A stretch of DNA of 64,000 bases from Limnoperna fortunei (GCA_944474755.1 OX104123.1:14698275-14762274), one strand, 5' to 3'; shown: positions 1 to 15,200, counted from the stretch's first letter. Made by a program: numbers and translations. Notes: generated by a model not told the origin, from the sequence alone.

Positions 1-74
1 CTGAAAAGTAAGTACATACATTGCAATAGTATTGTTCTCGATTCATAAAAGCAATATTTAGTAAGAAAACGTAC
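1..74 (-). other. Receptor intron 11 with 3' splice acceptor at the window edge
   Basis: On the minus strand this stretch runs from the exon 11 donor to CTTACTTTTCAG, whose AG is the complement of bases 1-2. The intron would be only 74 nt, far shorter than the others, and the TM7 exon would begin at the first base outside the window. Confidence 0.6.
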
Positions 75-213
75 TTGGAAAGAGTTGAAGAACATTTCTG
101 TATACATCCAAATGACCTCTAAAATCGGTTTCATACAGACTGGAACGGCGATAAACGCAATGTAGTATACTCCGAACAATGGAATCAGTATTAATGTAGA
201 CTTTGCCAATTTT
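75..213 (-). CDS. PTHR-like receptor exon 11: TM6, ECL3, start of TM7
   Basis: Encodes residues 357-403. KLAKSTLILIPLFGVYY is TM6, and YTEMFFNSFQ is the start of TM7, close to the EMLFNSFQ form I recall from PTH receptors. The acceptor is TTCTTTCAG and the donor GTACGT. The rest of TM7 and the C-terminal tail lie outside the window. Confidence 0.93.
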
Positions 214-3200
214 CTGAAAGAATTAAACATAGTTTTAACGTTCAATTTGATATAAAAATCTTGTTCTGTTCATTTTTACTTTGTATTTTTCTTTGCATTT
301 AAAAAGTTGAGCGAAACGTTTAATAATAATGCATACGTGAGAACTGGGATGTTCAAAGGGCTTAACCCCAAAAAATGTTGAACGTTTACGATTATCGCCT
401 ATCGATAGGCGGTTTTAGGTTTTAACAAAGTTGTCGTATCGCGTACCATGGTGAATAAATTTTGTGTCGAGTGGCAAGCACCTTACATTACAATTCTTTG
501 TCCCTAGCCACCTCTCTACTATACTTTTCAGCGGCAGTCAACATTTGTCCCCGTTGGCCCATCCCACTGCTACACTGGTTCATAGTTTGATAACCTTTTA
601 TTCTACAAAGACGTGACTGGGACCATACTGGAAGGGTTCACAGTGCTCTCCCACAGAGCAGGCAAATATGTGATTTTCTTTGGGGATTGTCAGGTCATAA
701 TAGGGAACGCCTGGACGCGGACCGTAGTAGATGATGTGTCTGGAAGTGCACGTTTCTTTCTTGCTCAAAATCCCTTTTGTAGATTTCCAAAAAGAGTAGG
801 CTCATTGTAGCTATAAAGGCTAAATTCTCCGCCATGCCCATACTCTATACTTTTCCATAGGACTAAAGGAACACAATACAGTCAAAATTATGTTCCTTAT
901 GTCCCATCCTTTTTCTCCGTTGATTTATTTTTGTCAATTTGTTCTCGCCCTGAATATAGCAGAAATACTGCTCAATGGACGTAAAGCAAACATCAAATCA
1001 ATCCACAAAATATGCGAAATACTTTCCTCTGGATGTCTGGATCATTTGAAATCAGGATGCAATATGTTGACCATTTTCTATATATGTTTTATGTTTATTT
1101 ATTTGAAAGTAAGGTATACCCTGATAACGGATCCTGACATTGCCTCACCTGTTAACGGACTGTTGTTTATATTTAGTAAACAAAAAGTAGAAGATATACT
1201 AAAGGTCCAATCATATCCCCAAGCCAAAACACTAATACAAAACCGCTGGAAATACAACAACAACACATCAACAAATGCTTGTGACAGAAACTCCCAAAGA
1301 AAAGAAATTAGTTCCGACCACCGGCAACACACCCGTCGTGTCGCTAGCAGTCAACACAGGGCATGTCAAGTATATAGGAAAAAAATTATCGCTATTTTGA
1401 AATATTTTCCTTCGATTTTTATGTGCGTTATTATCCCATCTCACTCCATTAGCGTCCATTTCACGCCAATAGTATGAGATGGGTCCATTACAAACAAATG
1501 CTTGTGAAAGAACTCTCAAAGAAAGGAAATTAGTTTAGGCCACCGGCAAAACACCTGTCGTGTCGATAGCAGACATTCCAGTGAGATGGATTAAGCACAG
1601 TTCGTTATCAAGACGTCGTTAAGCAAGCAAAGCAATACAAATAATCATAGAAAACAACATATAAAACATATTGTTTGTTTGAATGGCGTTTAAGCCACCT
1701 ATGGCAACTATGTAATGGTGTCCAGTTTTTTTTTTAAAAGGAAGACGAAGTACCCAGTCAAAACCCGGACTTTCATTTTTTATTTAGTTCGGAGTTGAGC
1801 ACACCATTTGTACATATATACATACACTTTTTTCCATGACGCTAACCATTGACATAGAACGTAAGGTATACATAATGAATTTATATCACAATTACAGCTT
1901 TTACCTGTATCGTTTTGGGTTTCCAACAAATGATGCCGTAAGTTTCGTATACAAGACTCTGATAATATTGACAAAAAATATAAAGTTTATCTAAAAGAGA
2001 AAAATATTTATAAACAAACTTTCGAAAGCAGTTAGTGTCAATAAAGGTATATACAAAGAAACATGAAAAAATTAATGTTCAACTCACATTCGTCAATGTG
2101 TGGAATGTTTAAAATATCGGTTCGTAAGGCTAACAAACAACGAAGATGCATGACGTCATGAATAGAGCTGAAATAGTGCTGACTGGACGTTTTGTTTGTT
2201 TGTTTGTTTGTTTGATGTTAAAAGCCACTTTCAGCCATTTTTCAGCTATATCATGGCGTCCAGTTTTTATGGGGAGGAAGCCTGAGTACCAGAGAAAACC
2301 CCGAACTGCACTGCCCCGCAATCTCAGTGTTGACAGACCATGTGATCAATAGTAGACAACTAACTTAACCACTCGACCCTGAGGCCCCACCTGACTGGAC
2401 GTAAAACAAACAATACATTACAGAAGCTCTACTGCGAGTCCCCACGTGAGGTTGAATTTGGATAGTGCCACGCCCTAAGTACGATAATGACCGCATATGG
2501 AATTTTGGACCAAGAGTAGCCATAATAGCCCTCGTGCAATAATTCTCCGTCACTACCCTACTCTAAGTGGCTGCCACTCCGTCACTACCCTACTCCATGT
2601 GGCTGCCACTCCGTCACTACCCTACTCCAAGTGGCTGCCACTCCGTCACTACCCTACTCCATGTGGCTGCCACTCCGTCACTATCCTACTCCAAGTGGCT
2701 GCCACTCCGTCACTACCCTACTCCAAGTGGCTGCCACTCCGTCACTACCCTACTCTAAGTGGCTGCCACTCCGTCACTACCCTACTCCATGTGGCTGCCA
2801 CTCCGTCACTACCCTACTCCAAGTGGCTGCCACTCCGTCACTACCCTACTCCAAGTGGCTGCCACTCCGTCACTACCCTACTCTAAGTGGCTGCCACTCC
2901 GTCACTACCCTACTCCATGTAGCTGCCACTCCGTCACTACCCTACTCCAAGTTGCTGCCACTCCGTCACTACCCTACTCCAAGTGGCTGCCACTCCGTCA
3001 TTATCCTACTCCAAGTGGCTGCCACTCCGTCACTACCCTACTCCAAGTGGCTGCCACTCCGTCACTACCCTACTCCATGTGGCTGCCACTCCGTCACTAC
3101 CCTACTCCATGTGGCTGCCACTCCGTCACTACCCTACTCCAAGTGGCTGCCACTCCGTCACTACCCTACTCCATGTGGCTGCCACTCCGTCACTACCCTA

Positions 3201-6200
3201 CTCCAAGTGGCTGCCACTCCGTCACTACCCTACTCCATGTGGCTGCCACTCCGTCAATACCCTACTCCATGTGGCTGCCACTCCGTCACTACCCTACTCC
3301 AAGTGGCTGTCACTCCGTCACTACCCTACTCCAAGTGGCTGCCACTCCGTCACTACCCTACTCCATGTGGCTGCCACTCCGTCACAACCCTACTCCAAGT
3401 GGCTGCCACTCCGTCACTATCCTACTCCATGTGGCTGCCACTCCGTCACTACCCTACTTCATGTGGCTGCCACTCCGTCACTACCCTACTCCAAGTGGCT
3501 GCCACTCCGTCACTACCCTACTCCATGTGGCTGCCACTCCGTCACTACCCTACTCCATGTGGCTGCCACTCCGTCACTACCCTACTCCAAGTGGCTGCCA
3601 ATCCGTCACTACCCTACTCCAAGTGGCTGCCACTCCTTCACTACCCTACTCCATGTGGCTGCCACTCCGTCACTACCCTACTCCAAGTGGCTGCCACTCC
3701 GTCACTACCCTACTCCATGTGGCTGCCACTCCGTCACTACCCTACTCCATGTGGCTGCCACTCCGTCACTACCCTACTCCAAGTGGCTGCCACTCCGTCA
3801 CTACCCTTCTCCAAGTGGCTGCCACTCCGTCACTACCCTACTCCATGTGGCTGCCACTCCGTCACTACCCTACTCCAAGTGGCTGCCATTCCGTCACTAC
3901 CCTACTCCATGTGGCTGCCACTCCGTCACTACCCTACTCCAAGTGGCTGCCAATCCGTCACTACCCTACTCCATGTGGCTGCCACTCCGTCACTGCCCTA
4001 CTCCATGTGGCTGCCACTCCGTCACTACCCTACTCCATGTGGCTGCCACTCCGTCACTACCCTACTCCAAGTGGCGTCACTCCGTCACTACCCTACTCCA
4101 AGTGGCTGCCACTCCGTCACTACCCTACTCCAAGCGGCTGCCACTCCGTCAGTACCCTACTCTAAGTGGTTGCCACTCCGTCACTACCCTACTCCATGTG
4201 GCTGCCACTCCGTCACTACCCTACTCCATGTGGCTGCCACTCCGTCACTACCCTACTCCAAGTGGCTGCCACTCCGTCACTACCCTACTCCAAGTGGCTG
4301 CCACTCCGTCACTACCCTACTCCAAGTGGCTGCCACTCCGTCACTACACTACTCCATGTGGCTGCCACTCCGTCACTATCCTACTCCAAGTGGCTGCCAC
4401 TCCGTCACTACCCTACTCCAAGTGGCTGCCACTCCTTCACTACCCTACTCCAAGTGGCTGCCACTCCGTCACTACCCTACTCCATGTGGCTGCCACTCCG
4501 TCACTATCCTACTCCAAGTGGCTGCCACTCCGTCACTACCCTACTCCATGTGGCTGCCACTCCGTCACTACCCTACTCCATGTGGCTGCCACTCCGTCAC
4601 TATCCTACTCCAAGTGGCTGCCACTCCGTCACTATCCTACTCCATGTGGCTGCCACTCCGTCACTACCCTACTCCATGTGGCTGCCACTCCGTCACTACC
4701 CTACTCCAAGTGGCTGCCAAAATAAAAATCTAATTGTTCATTTTGCCTTTGATCGATCGTTTGTTAAATTGTTAAACGTCCAAAATATAGCTGTTTCTAC
4801 ATGCCCGTTGCCTCCCAAAATATAGCTGTTTCTACATGCCAGTAGCCTCCCAAAATATATCTGTTTTTACATGGCAGTGGCCCACCAAAATATAGCTGTT
4901 TCTACATACCAGTGGCCCACCAAAATATAGCTGTTTCTACATGCCAGTGGCTTCAGATTTCATGAAATACAGTATATTGTTCTGAATATAAATAACCTAT
5001 TCATTGTATGTCTATCCAATGGTTAATTTTACTTTATAAAAACCAACTTACGACTATAGTGACGATGATTGGTCCTTTAATTATCCAATAATAACCGTTA
5101 TCTTGATCATGTGTACTCCAACATCTGAAAAATTCACACCGGTTATTAAGGTAATTAGAAATGTAAACAATTACCTACAACATCTGCAAGGAAAATTGAA
5201 ATAATGTTCTTTTGCCTTAAGTGCGCTACTTCCTGTACCTTGGGACCGTTGTCAACGACGCAAAAATTAAATGTCATATTTGAGCCGTTTGTTCATTTCA
5301 TATTTTTACATATCTTTACATAAGGGTTGATTTGACGTTCTGCAACCAATTTTCTGTTTATATAATAGAAACGAACAAGTTAACAAACAATACATCAGTC
5401 GGGAAATGGTCCAGGCAAAACATTGCGACTTCAACTAGAAAATTATGTAACAGAAATTTAAAATTCAGCTTTTTGTAGCAGCTACAATGCACATGATACG
5501 AGAATATCTATCTTGTATGGCGCATGGCGCTGTTCAATAAAGTTATTTTGACCATATTGGGTAATGTGGAATGCCACTCTGCACGAAAACATCTCTTTGT
5601 AGATTTTGCAAAGGATAAGTCGCCATTACCCTCAACAAATGGCTAAATTATATGTTTGCATTTAATCCCCTTTAATATTTTAACTGCAGTCAATATTTGC
5701 TCCCGATTAGACCATTGCATGTTTACCAGCAATGAGGGTTCAAAGTCCTCGACTCGAGCTACATAGCGCGTCCACAGGTGGCGGATAGGTGATATTCCAC
5801 CCTCGGTGGAGGGTTGTCAGGTCAGGCCATATTGTGGAAAACCTGACGTGCTCCACAGCGGGTAACGTGAAAAAGTCGCTTTTTTTAGATAGGCCTTAAC
5901 GCTACGAATTCACTAATAGATATGCACACATAAAGTAGCTGCATTATAGTTTCATCTTTCACTTTCAACAAAAATCGTTACATTTATTTTCCTGTTTTCA
6001 CATTTTCTGAGCGAAGTCGATATCATAAATGATTCAATTTACAAGAATGAAGCTATAAATGATCTACTGTGTCACTTAATTACATTTCATCTCATTAACT
6101 TTAAGTACCTTTGGGAGTTGTTTTACAATATTGCTATATTTTAGGTGTGTAAATGTGCTTTATAAAGTGATACATATCGATTCCTTAATATAATCCTATT

Positions 6201-9200
6201 GATTATGATGTTTGCCAATTCGATATACTTTTCCCCGACTTCAAAATTCAAGCGTGACGAGCAATGTAAAAAATTTAAAGTGAACTATCGAGAGTGATAC
6301 AGAAATAAATAAATAAATAAACCATGGCGTTCAGTTTTTATTGGGGGAGGAAGCCGGAGTACCCAGAGAAAAGCCCCGACCTGCGGTAGGAAAACTGGCA
6401 ATCATTGTCAATTAAAATTGGAGTCGAGTACACCCTGCATGCTGCAGGAATATTGAAATAGCTTTTTAATTAAGGTTAGAGTCTAGCGCACACTTCCGTA
6501 TTATTGATCCAGCGTGTAAAATAGGTGTGGACAGTCTGGCTACAGCGCCACAAATGTATTGCTCGGATAAGAATTTATCAATCAATATAACAACAGAGTT
6601 TGTCAAGAGTTTTACAAGATACGACTGATTATTAATACTGCTTTATAATGACTAAAACGCCCACATAATAAACTAGATTTAAAGTTTCATTTTATTGGCT
6701 TAAATATATTAGTTTGGTAGCATGTGTTTCATAAGGCTTATTTTTCCACACCTCATGTAATAAGCTTGACTTAATATAGCTTGTTCAGTTTGAAAGGAGT
6801 GTTTACTTTATAAGAAACCTTGCGCATGACAGCAACAAACGTTTAAACCAATAAACAACGCAATTATCTAATATTATAGTTTGTTTGTAACAATAGAATT
6901 GTCAAGTAGGGTGTGCACATTCAACATGTGGATTCTTGGTATCTTTGATGAAGTTTTATTTTTACTGATAATGTGGCGTAGGAAATTATTGCATCTTTTC
7001 GCAAGCCAAAAATCCATAACCAATGCTGAGGCAATAACGCATAATCAAACATCGTTAAATTGCCACGATTAAGGTTGTCCAGGATGCTTACACTGAAAAT
7101 AATTTGTCGTTGAATTTTCTTTAAACCTGCCATATTATTAGCTTTTTATACAAGAAATCATAATTCAAAATAAAAATCTGGGTGTCAGTTTTTTTTCGAA
7201 GGATTGAAAATTTCAAATTTTGTAATAGGCTATACAGAAAAGAGAATACAAAAACACTAAAATAATAGATTAAAAAATTCTGTCCATTGAACTTTTCTGA
7301 ATTTTTTTTAATATAATGTCAGACAACTGGTATACATTTTAGTGATGGAAATAAAAATAGGCATCAATAATTAGTGAATTTGTCTATTGGGAAAAATTGT
7401 GGTCAAAATTACCTCCCTTGTTAAAATTTCATATCCGATATAAGATTCATGGATATTTTTCATACTATATACAAGTCGTTATCTAAACTTTATACGACAT
7501 ATTTTCCTATGTATGTATGTATGTACATATTTATTTATACAAATTTAAAAAAAACAGTTTGTGTTGCTATTTACTGGAGAGGGCATATCCATATCATGCA
7601 GTGATCATGATAATGCCCTTATGTCAAATCACTGCAGATTAATGACTACCAGCTAACCCTGTTCTATCCAATTATATAATACATACATTTACTTATATAA
7701 AATAAAAGATATTCACTCAATTTGACGTATATATTAACAGTAATTGCAAAAATAATGAACAAAAACTATATATACAGTAATGAAACAATACAAAACAAGA
7801 ATTAAAACATGATACCTACTTACAGTGTATTTTCGTATTCGATTCTGACTATAACCCACGGTATAACGAAGGTAGATGGCGCCACTGTAATAGAAATACT
7901 TTAATGTATACAAAGTATGTTATAAAATGATTGATTGAATGGTTGCCTAGCAACAAGGGAGCAGTATTTCAGACATGATCAGGACGAGAAACATGTTAAC
8001 AGGATGCATGTCTGCGTTCAGGTAGTGGGTATATAGCCTGACAAAATCAATGAGCTATCGCAGTAATTGTTTAGATCAATTGGTTAGGGGCTCTCGGGTT
8101 AATATAGATATGACGGTTCGATCCGCAGTGGTGACACTTGTGTTATATAATGCTCTTACCGTGACAAGTATTTTTGAGCGAGAACAAGGAGCAGTACTTT
8201 AGTAACATTGAAGACGAGAACAACATAACAAATAATACATGAAAAATACTGGTCGATTAATTGATTGAATGATTGCTTAACGTCGAGGAAGAAGTATTTC
8301 GGATAAATTAAGAAAGAAAACAACTTAAGCAATAAAAATAGGGATGACATTTACTTCTATTTGTGTCCAATGGTCAGATTCATCGGTTTAGAAAACCCCT
8401 ATTCTGTGTTTAGCACATCTTGTCCGAATTCAGGCTTGAATTCTGAGCTGGTTATTAGGTATAATATAACGAATACCCATAAAATGTTGCCACTTTAAAT
8501 GTAAAGAGAAGTTTTATACAAGTAAATTTAGATCGGTTGACTTTATTGGAAAAAAGGATGAAAACGAATACACAACGAGTGTAGCAGATTAAATTTACGT
8601 CCACTTTTTTCGTTCAGACATAATTTGAACGGACTATAATTTTGTATAATAAGACAGACTAACCAGAACTTCAATAACTTCTGTTAATGTGACGTAACAA
8701 TTTAATTGCTAATCCTTTATGTAATCATTTTTCTATTCAGTTCGCAATATAGATTATAGTCTCGGTGTATTCCCGTGTTTTGCTTATTAAAAGGAAAAAA
8801 ACATATTTGTGTCATCTGTATAATTGAAACATAATTCATCTGTCATCGATGTAATCTTTACAAGTGATGAGCATCACACGGTTTGTTAATTTCTGTGATT
8901 TGTTGTTTATTGTTCGTTTCCGTTAAAAGCAAGTGGAAAGCTTTGTAGCGGATGTGGCAGAAAATATGAAGTTATTTATCACAAATGCAACTTGACAAAA
9001 CATATTTCAACGATTTATTTTTTAACACGTTGAAGCCAAGTTATGAAAAAAACAGTTTAAAAAAAATTTTTTTAAGAATAACGAAATGTCGCCGAGTAGG
9101 GGTAGACCGAAAATAGTACTGGAAAATTTGCGGGAAAACACGTCAGAAATATTACTGGAATAAATATGAAACTGAAAGAAAAGAAATCTCAACTAAACAT

Positions 9201-12200
9201 ACTGTTGAATGCTTTAATACTGTTTCCATTATTTTTAAACACACTTACCCCATCCAAACACTAACAAAGCCCTGTAAAGTTTTGTAGAAATATTATACTT
9301 CGTCGACTGTACAAATGTATGCATGTATATCCCTTCCACAAATATCCACAAAAAGTTCGAGGATAAAATGTAATAAAACATGGAATAGACGATTTTGCAA
9401 CCTCTGGCCTAAAAATGAAAAGAAGCCATCTTTGCATTATATTGCAGATCAGTGAAAAACAGTCAAACCTGCTATTAACCAAACATTATGTTTGTGTACT
9501 CTCGTAGTGAATTTCACATTAAAGGGAGGGGCTGGGTGGTTAAGGTAGTTAGTCTACTATTGATCACGTGGTCTGTCAACACTGAAATTGCGGGTTCGAG
9601 TCTCACTCCGGGCAGGGTGCGCTCGACTCCAATTTTGATTGACAAGGATTGTCAGTCCCCCCCTTCCCGTGACCCATGATATAGCTGAAAATGAAAAATT
9701 GCTGAAAGTGGCGTTAAATAACATTGAAACAAACAAACAAACATATTATCGGAACCAGTATTAAACACCAAACTGTCATTTAAGACCGTCTGTTGCTACT
9801 ATTAAAACAGCAATAGGAAAAAACCATCAAAACGGAAATACACGAGGTGGTCCGATTGCTGAAAACACGACACGTGTTTCTGTGTGTATTTAGTATTTTC
9901 TACTAATTGTTAAGTTATTCTTGATATTAAAAAGCTCAACGATCTATCATATAATATTATATGTAATTGAAATGATGATTAATATTAACGGGCAACCATT
10001 GATTAGCCCAATGTTTTTACAGAATCCTTTACGGACTAAACAATATCAATCAAATCTACATATTAAAAACATTTTTACAAAATTACAACAATTATAACTG
10101 ATTTCCTTAAAATTTAATAATTATGTTTTATGTTGTAATACATCCGGCCTTGTTTGAATACAAGCGTATATCGTACAAACACGGATATGGTTGTGACTCG
10201 CAAACAAGGGTCAACATAGGTGCAGACTCGATGCATGACGGTTCCATAGAAAACTGAATACAGGTCTTGTTCGTTTAAATAATGTTTAATTTTGTGGCAA
10301 AACAATACATTTATTACCTGAAGGTAGATAATAAAATCGATACAAATAAATGCATACCTGCTCATAAGACGGTGCATTCTTTGTGCCAGTAAAATCGTAC
10401 ACTTGATTTACTTCGGGTATGACGTAAATATCTTTGATAAAACATATGACTGAACGTAGGATGAACGATACGAACATGTTTATGTGGATTGTATTCCTCT
10501 GACAATGTAAATTTCTGTAATATTAATGTAAAATGTATTAATTGATGTGGCTTGTATTCAGCTTACGTAATTGCTGTAAAATTTATCAACCGTGGCGCTG
10601 GGTAATAGTAATTCTAATGCAGTTCTTGGTGTAACGTCAATTCTGATTGGACAACGTAAAAATTTTCATGGCATTCCACGATGCCGTCAAAAGTTAACGC
10701 AAGCGCAGACGTTTTTTATATTAAAAAAATTCCCATTTAAATCAGTTATGTTGGTGTTTTTATGGCGTTGCATTAAAATGGAGATAACCGCAATGTATTT
10801 GAAGATTTTATCGGCATCAGTTGGTGATTTGATGCCGGCAAATCTTCAAATACAATACAGTTATCTTCTAAGTGTTCCCATAGCTCGACCCACAGAGCTG
10901 ATCAGCTTGACCCCGTGTGGCGGACAGAGGATGCCTCGTCTTTGGGGGGTGGTCAGGGTATAATAATATCGAAAGCCTGACTCAGTCCGTGGTGGTTAAA
11001 GTGTTTGGAAAGTGCCATGCTCCTCGCACAATACAGACCTTTTATAGTTCTTGAAAACGAGAAAGGCGCATTGTAAAAGCTATCACAGGCTAAATATTCT
11101 TCTCCAATTCATACATTTTTCTGCTCATTTGTTCATTCCATCTGAGGTGGACGACTGGTTAAGGTAGTTAGTCACCTTTTATAGTTGACGTGCCTGACTA
11201 TACTGAGGTTGTGTTGTTAAGAGTTTTACTGCTGAAATGCTACTCTGTGGACAATGAGTAATTAAGCAATACAGTTAAAACGTTATTGATGACGTACCTG
11301 TCTACACTGAGGTTGTGAGGTTGTGTTGTTAGAGTTTTACTGCTGAAATTCAACTCTCTGGACAATTAGTAATTAAGCAATACAGTTAAAACGTTACTTG
11401 GTAAAAACAATACAATGTCTTACCTCATGTATAACATAAGGCTGACAGCGATAACTAAAGATACCAACGATATACCGTATCCCACGTCGTACAATATCTG
11501 TATATAACGAAGGTGTTCCTGTGGATGGAAATACAACTTATTGATGTTGAGATATTTGAAACGTCATTATTTTTGTACCATATCAATACATTATCTTTGA
11601 TTTAACAACTTCTTCAAGGTTTTCTGTGTTACAAGTCAATAGATTTTTTTCAGTCATGAATTAAATTTACGCTTAGAATAATAAGCTTCTTAAAAACAGC
11701 ATACAATTACAAAAAGCGATGTAGACCGCTGTTTATTTAAACTTGGCAGGAATCAGGTCTTTTTTTATCTTTTGGTGGCTTTAGATAGAAAAAGTAAATA
11801 TCGTGAGGAGCCTCGATGGCTGAGCGGTTAAAAGTTATTCACCAGCTAAGCATGTTAACCCTTTACGTTGTGGGTTACCGTCTCAATGCAAGAAAGGTTT
11901 GCTCGACTCTAGTCTTAATTGACAAGGATTGCCAGTTTTCGAAGGTCGGGGATTTCTCCTTTAATAATAGCAAGACACCACCTATAGCGGAAAAAATGCT
12001 GAAAGTGGCGTTAAACCACATTTATACAAACAAAAAAATCAAAAGTCGTTAAGAAATATTAATAATAATTTTCAAATTTGTTTTTTTCAGATGCATGTAT
12101 GAAAATATGGAAAACACTTGAAGTTTCATGGGTATTAAACTTAAGAAATCAACTGAATTATTAAAATGGATTAACTTGAGGAATCCGAAAATCTGACAAA

Positions 12201-15200
12201 GTCATGCACAAGACAAGAACATATATTAACTAGTTTAAACTGTTGAAAACAGATTTTGAGCCAATTTTTATTGTTTCCTTCATATTTTTAATGTTGTATG
12301 TTTTTAAACAACTGTTATTCTGGTATTCATATTGACCTAAATAATGGCTGGCACTAAAGATGGCTTCTCATTAGACAGTGCTGGATCATAATAACCAGAT
12401 AGATTTGTCCATGTCGTATTACCTGAATAATTTCTGGCACTAAAGATGGCTTCTCATTAGACAGTGCTGGATCGTAACAACCAGATAAATTTGCCCATGT
12501 CGTATTACCCGAATAATGGCTGGCACTAAAGATGGCTTCTCACTAGACAGTGCTGGATCGTAACAACCAGATAAATTTGTCCATGTTTTATTACCTGAAT
12601 AATGGCTGGCACTAAAGATGGCTTCTCATTAGACAGTGCTGGATCGTAACAACCAGATAAATTTGTCCATGTCGTATTGAACACCGGGTGAACATACCAC
12701 TCACCATTAGACATACACGCTTTTGTGGCGTTTCCTAAAAAAGTAGTTAAAAGAAAACACGTTTCGTTTTATAATGAAGGAAAAAATATCGTACAAAATA
12801 TTAGGATCGAGCCTAATACCAGTGTCAACAAACATAAAGTTTAAGTGTCGAGCCTAATAAACTCAACCAGAGTAAACACACACGAGACATAATTTTCGTT
12901 TAATTTCACACATACTTGGTCAGCCTAAGGACGCAAGAAAATAGTCACTGAAGTTATTATTCTCTTTATTTACTGGAAACACATTTTTAATAGATTAACG
13001 ATGCCATATATCGTTTATACTTCATCTTATTTTATTGAAAGTGTCATTTAGGTGATAATTGTTATTATTGAAAATGATTTGTGTCTTCACCAATAATTAT
13101 ATATTTAAGCTTAACTCGTTGTATCTCTAATAACTTCATATTCCTTTGTGTTATCATTGCTGCTTACTATTGTATTGTATCGTCTTTAGCACTAAATAAA
13201 TAAATCACTTTATCACTTTAACGTCAAACTTGTTAATGAAAATTTGTGTTTTAATCATTGGGTTTCAAAGCTTAACAAAAGTCAATGATGATACAAAAAC
13301 AATGGTATAAAAGACATGTAATAAAACTGGTCTAATGACTAGAATTAGCGTAATATATCAATTATGCAACGACTTGGTACTAAGAAGGTTCCCATGACTT
13401 GACCAAATAAGGTGCTCGTCAGGTCTTTCATTTAGCACTTAATAAATTAATCACTTTATTACTTTAACGTCAAACTTGTTAATGGAAAGTTGTGTTTTTA
13501 TCATTGGGTTTCAACTCAACAAAGGTCAGTGATGATACAAAACAACAGTATAAAAGACGTGTAATAATATTGGTCTAATGACTAAAATTAGCGTGATTAT
13601 AACAATTATACAACGACTTGGCACTAAGGAGGTTCTCATGACTTGACCAAATAACCTGCTCTTCACGCCCGAAGGTGACGAGTAGCGGAGATCTACTTGG
13701 TAGTGGGTTAAACATGTTTTCTACCGAATTTAGCTGCAAAATGCTCGCTGGACGTTAAACAAATGTACTATAAAAAAACAAACATATGAAGAGTAGATTA
13801 ACCTAAAATTACGCTGTTTTCCTTATTGCAGTAGTTTCCTCTGATCTTTAAGTGGGAAATTATCTCTCGCTCTCTACTAGCATGAGATAGGCCAATCTCG
13901 ACCCCGCTGCTGTCAAAACGTCATTGAGCAAGCAAGTGACGTCACAATATTAAAAAACAGCGATAAACAGATTATTTACGTTTGTTGAAACTCGATGCAT
14001 CAATGGATCAATGCAACACATAAATAATCTATTAATAAATCCCAAAAAATTAAAATAGTATATATAACAGAATGGACGAATAGTCCGACATTTAGATATC
14101 CATCCCATAATTGAAGTTGCCGTATGATTTCATTTTCCGACCAATATATACAGCTTTATTAAATCAATGTATTGCCAATTAATGATACACATTCAATATA
14201 TTATTTTACTTTGAATCAATGTTAGAAGTAATTTGCAAACAAGTACTTTTTCACATTTTTGCTGAACATTACCGATGCCTGCTCCATTAAAAAATCAAGG
14301 GACATTCTGGACTCCAGATATGATCACGTGGTCAATTGTGGTCCGGATACCTTAATTATTGGGCTTGCAGCAGTGACCTCAAACATGTGGCGGTATTTTG
14401 GTATTGTTATTATTTGATAACAAATTTGAACAATCAAATGGCTATTTCAAGCTTTGTTTGTTATGGTCAACCCTTCATTATCGGAACTGTATATCCAATT
14501 TACTAGTATTTACCTTGGACGTACAAAGTCAAATTAGCAACCATTTATATTGTACAGAAGTCGACTTTGTGACAATTTAATCAGCGATCGTGAGTTAAAC
14601 ACTGCTTTTTCTACTATAATATTGATTCTAGGCATTTCTGTTTTCAGAAAGTATTTGGATTGGTCAATGTTTTCATGATATTCAGTGTTGTAGAAGAAAC
14701 CAATATTCCTACATAAAATACTCCGCTTTAAATATAGGTAATTAGATGTATCCTATCACTTGATTCATGATATCACGTGATTTTATCTAGGACCCTTTCC
14801 TCAACGCACAGTCTTCTAACATCGTGTGAGCGGCATTAAACGCATAAAACTCGACCCCTTTCATAAATTTATGTTTATTGTGGGTTTGGCACCCCCGCAC
14901 AAGTTTCGTTTGCATTTTCTTTCTTAAGCCGTCCCATTTCATTTCAAATGTTGCTGCTTTACACTGAAAGTGACTTAAATGTTTATGAAATCACGTGATT
15001 ACGCATTACAATTTCCACCTCCCTTTACGAGAGCGATGAACAACGACGTATGTGAGGCCTCAACACTTTGGTTGTGAGTTTTAGCCTTGGTGCTTGGTGA
15101 TCTGTACTCCCTATCTCCACGCAAAAAAATCTGGGAATCCTACGTCAACCACAATCCCCTCTGCCACAAATTGGTTGACGCCATGAGAGATATATCTCGT

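Noticed and set aside
890..1477. 195-codon plus-strand ORF
   Set aside because: Starts inside a family B repeat and runs through a direct repeat pair in receptor intron 10; no domain-like text.
2631..4733. ORFs of 700, 580, 468 and 219 codons across the 32-bp array
   Set aside because: They are the three frames of one stop-free tandem repeat whose period is not a multiple of 3, and they are antisense to the receptor gene.
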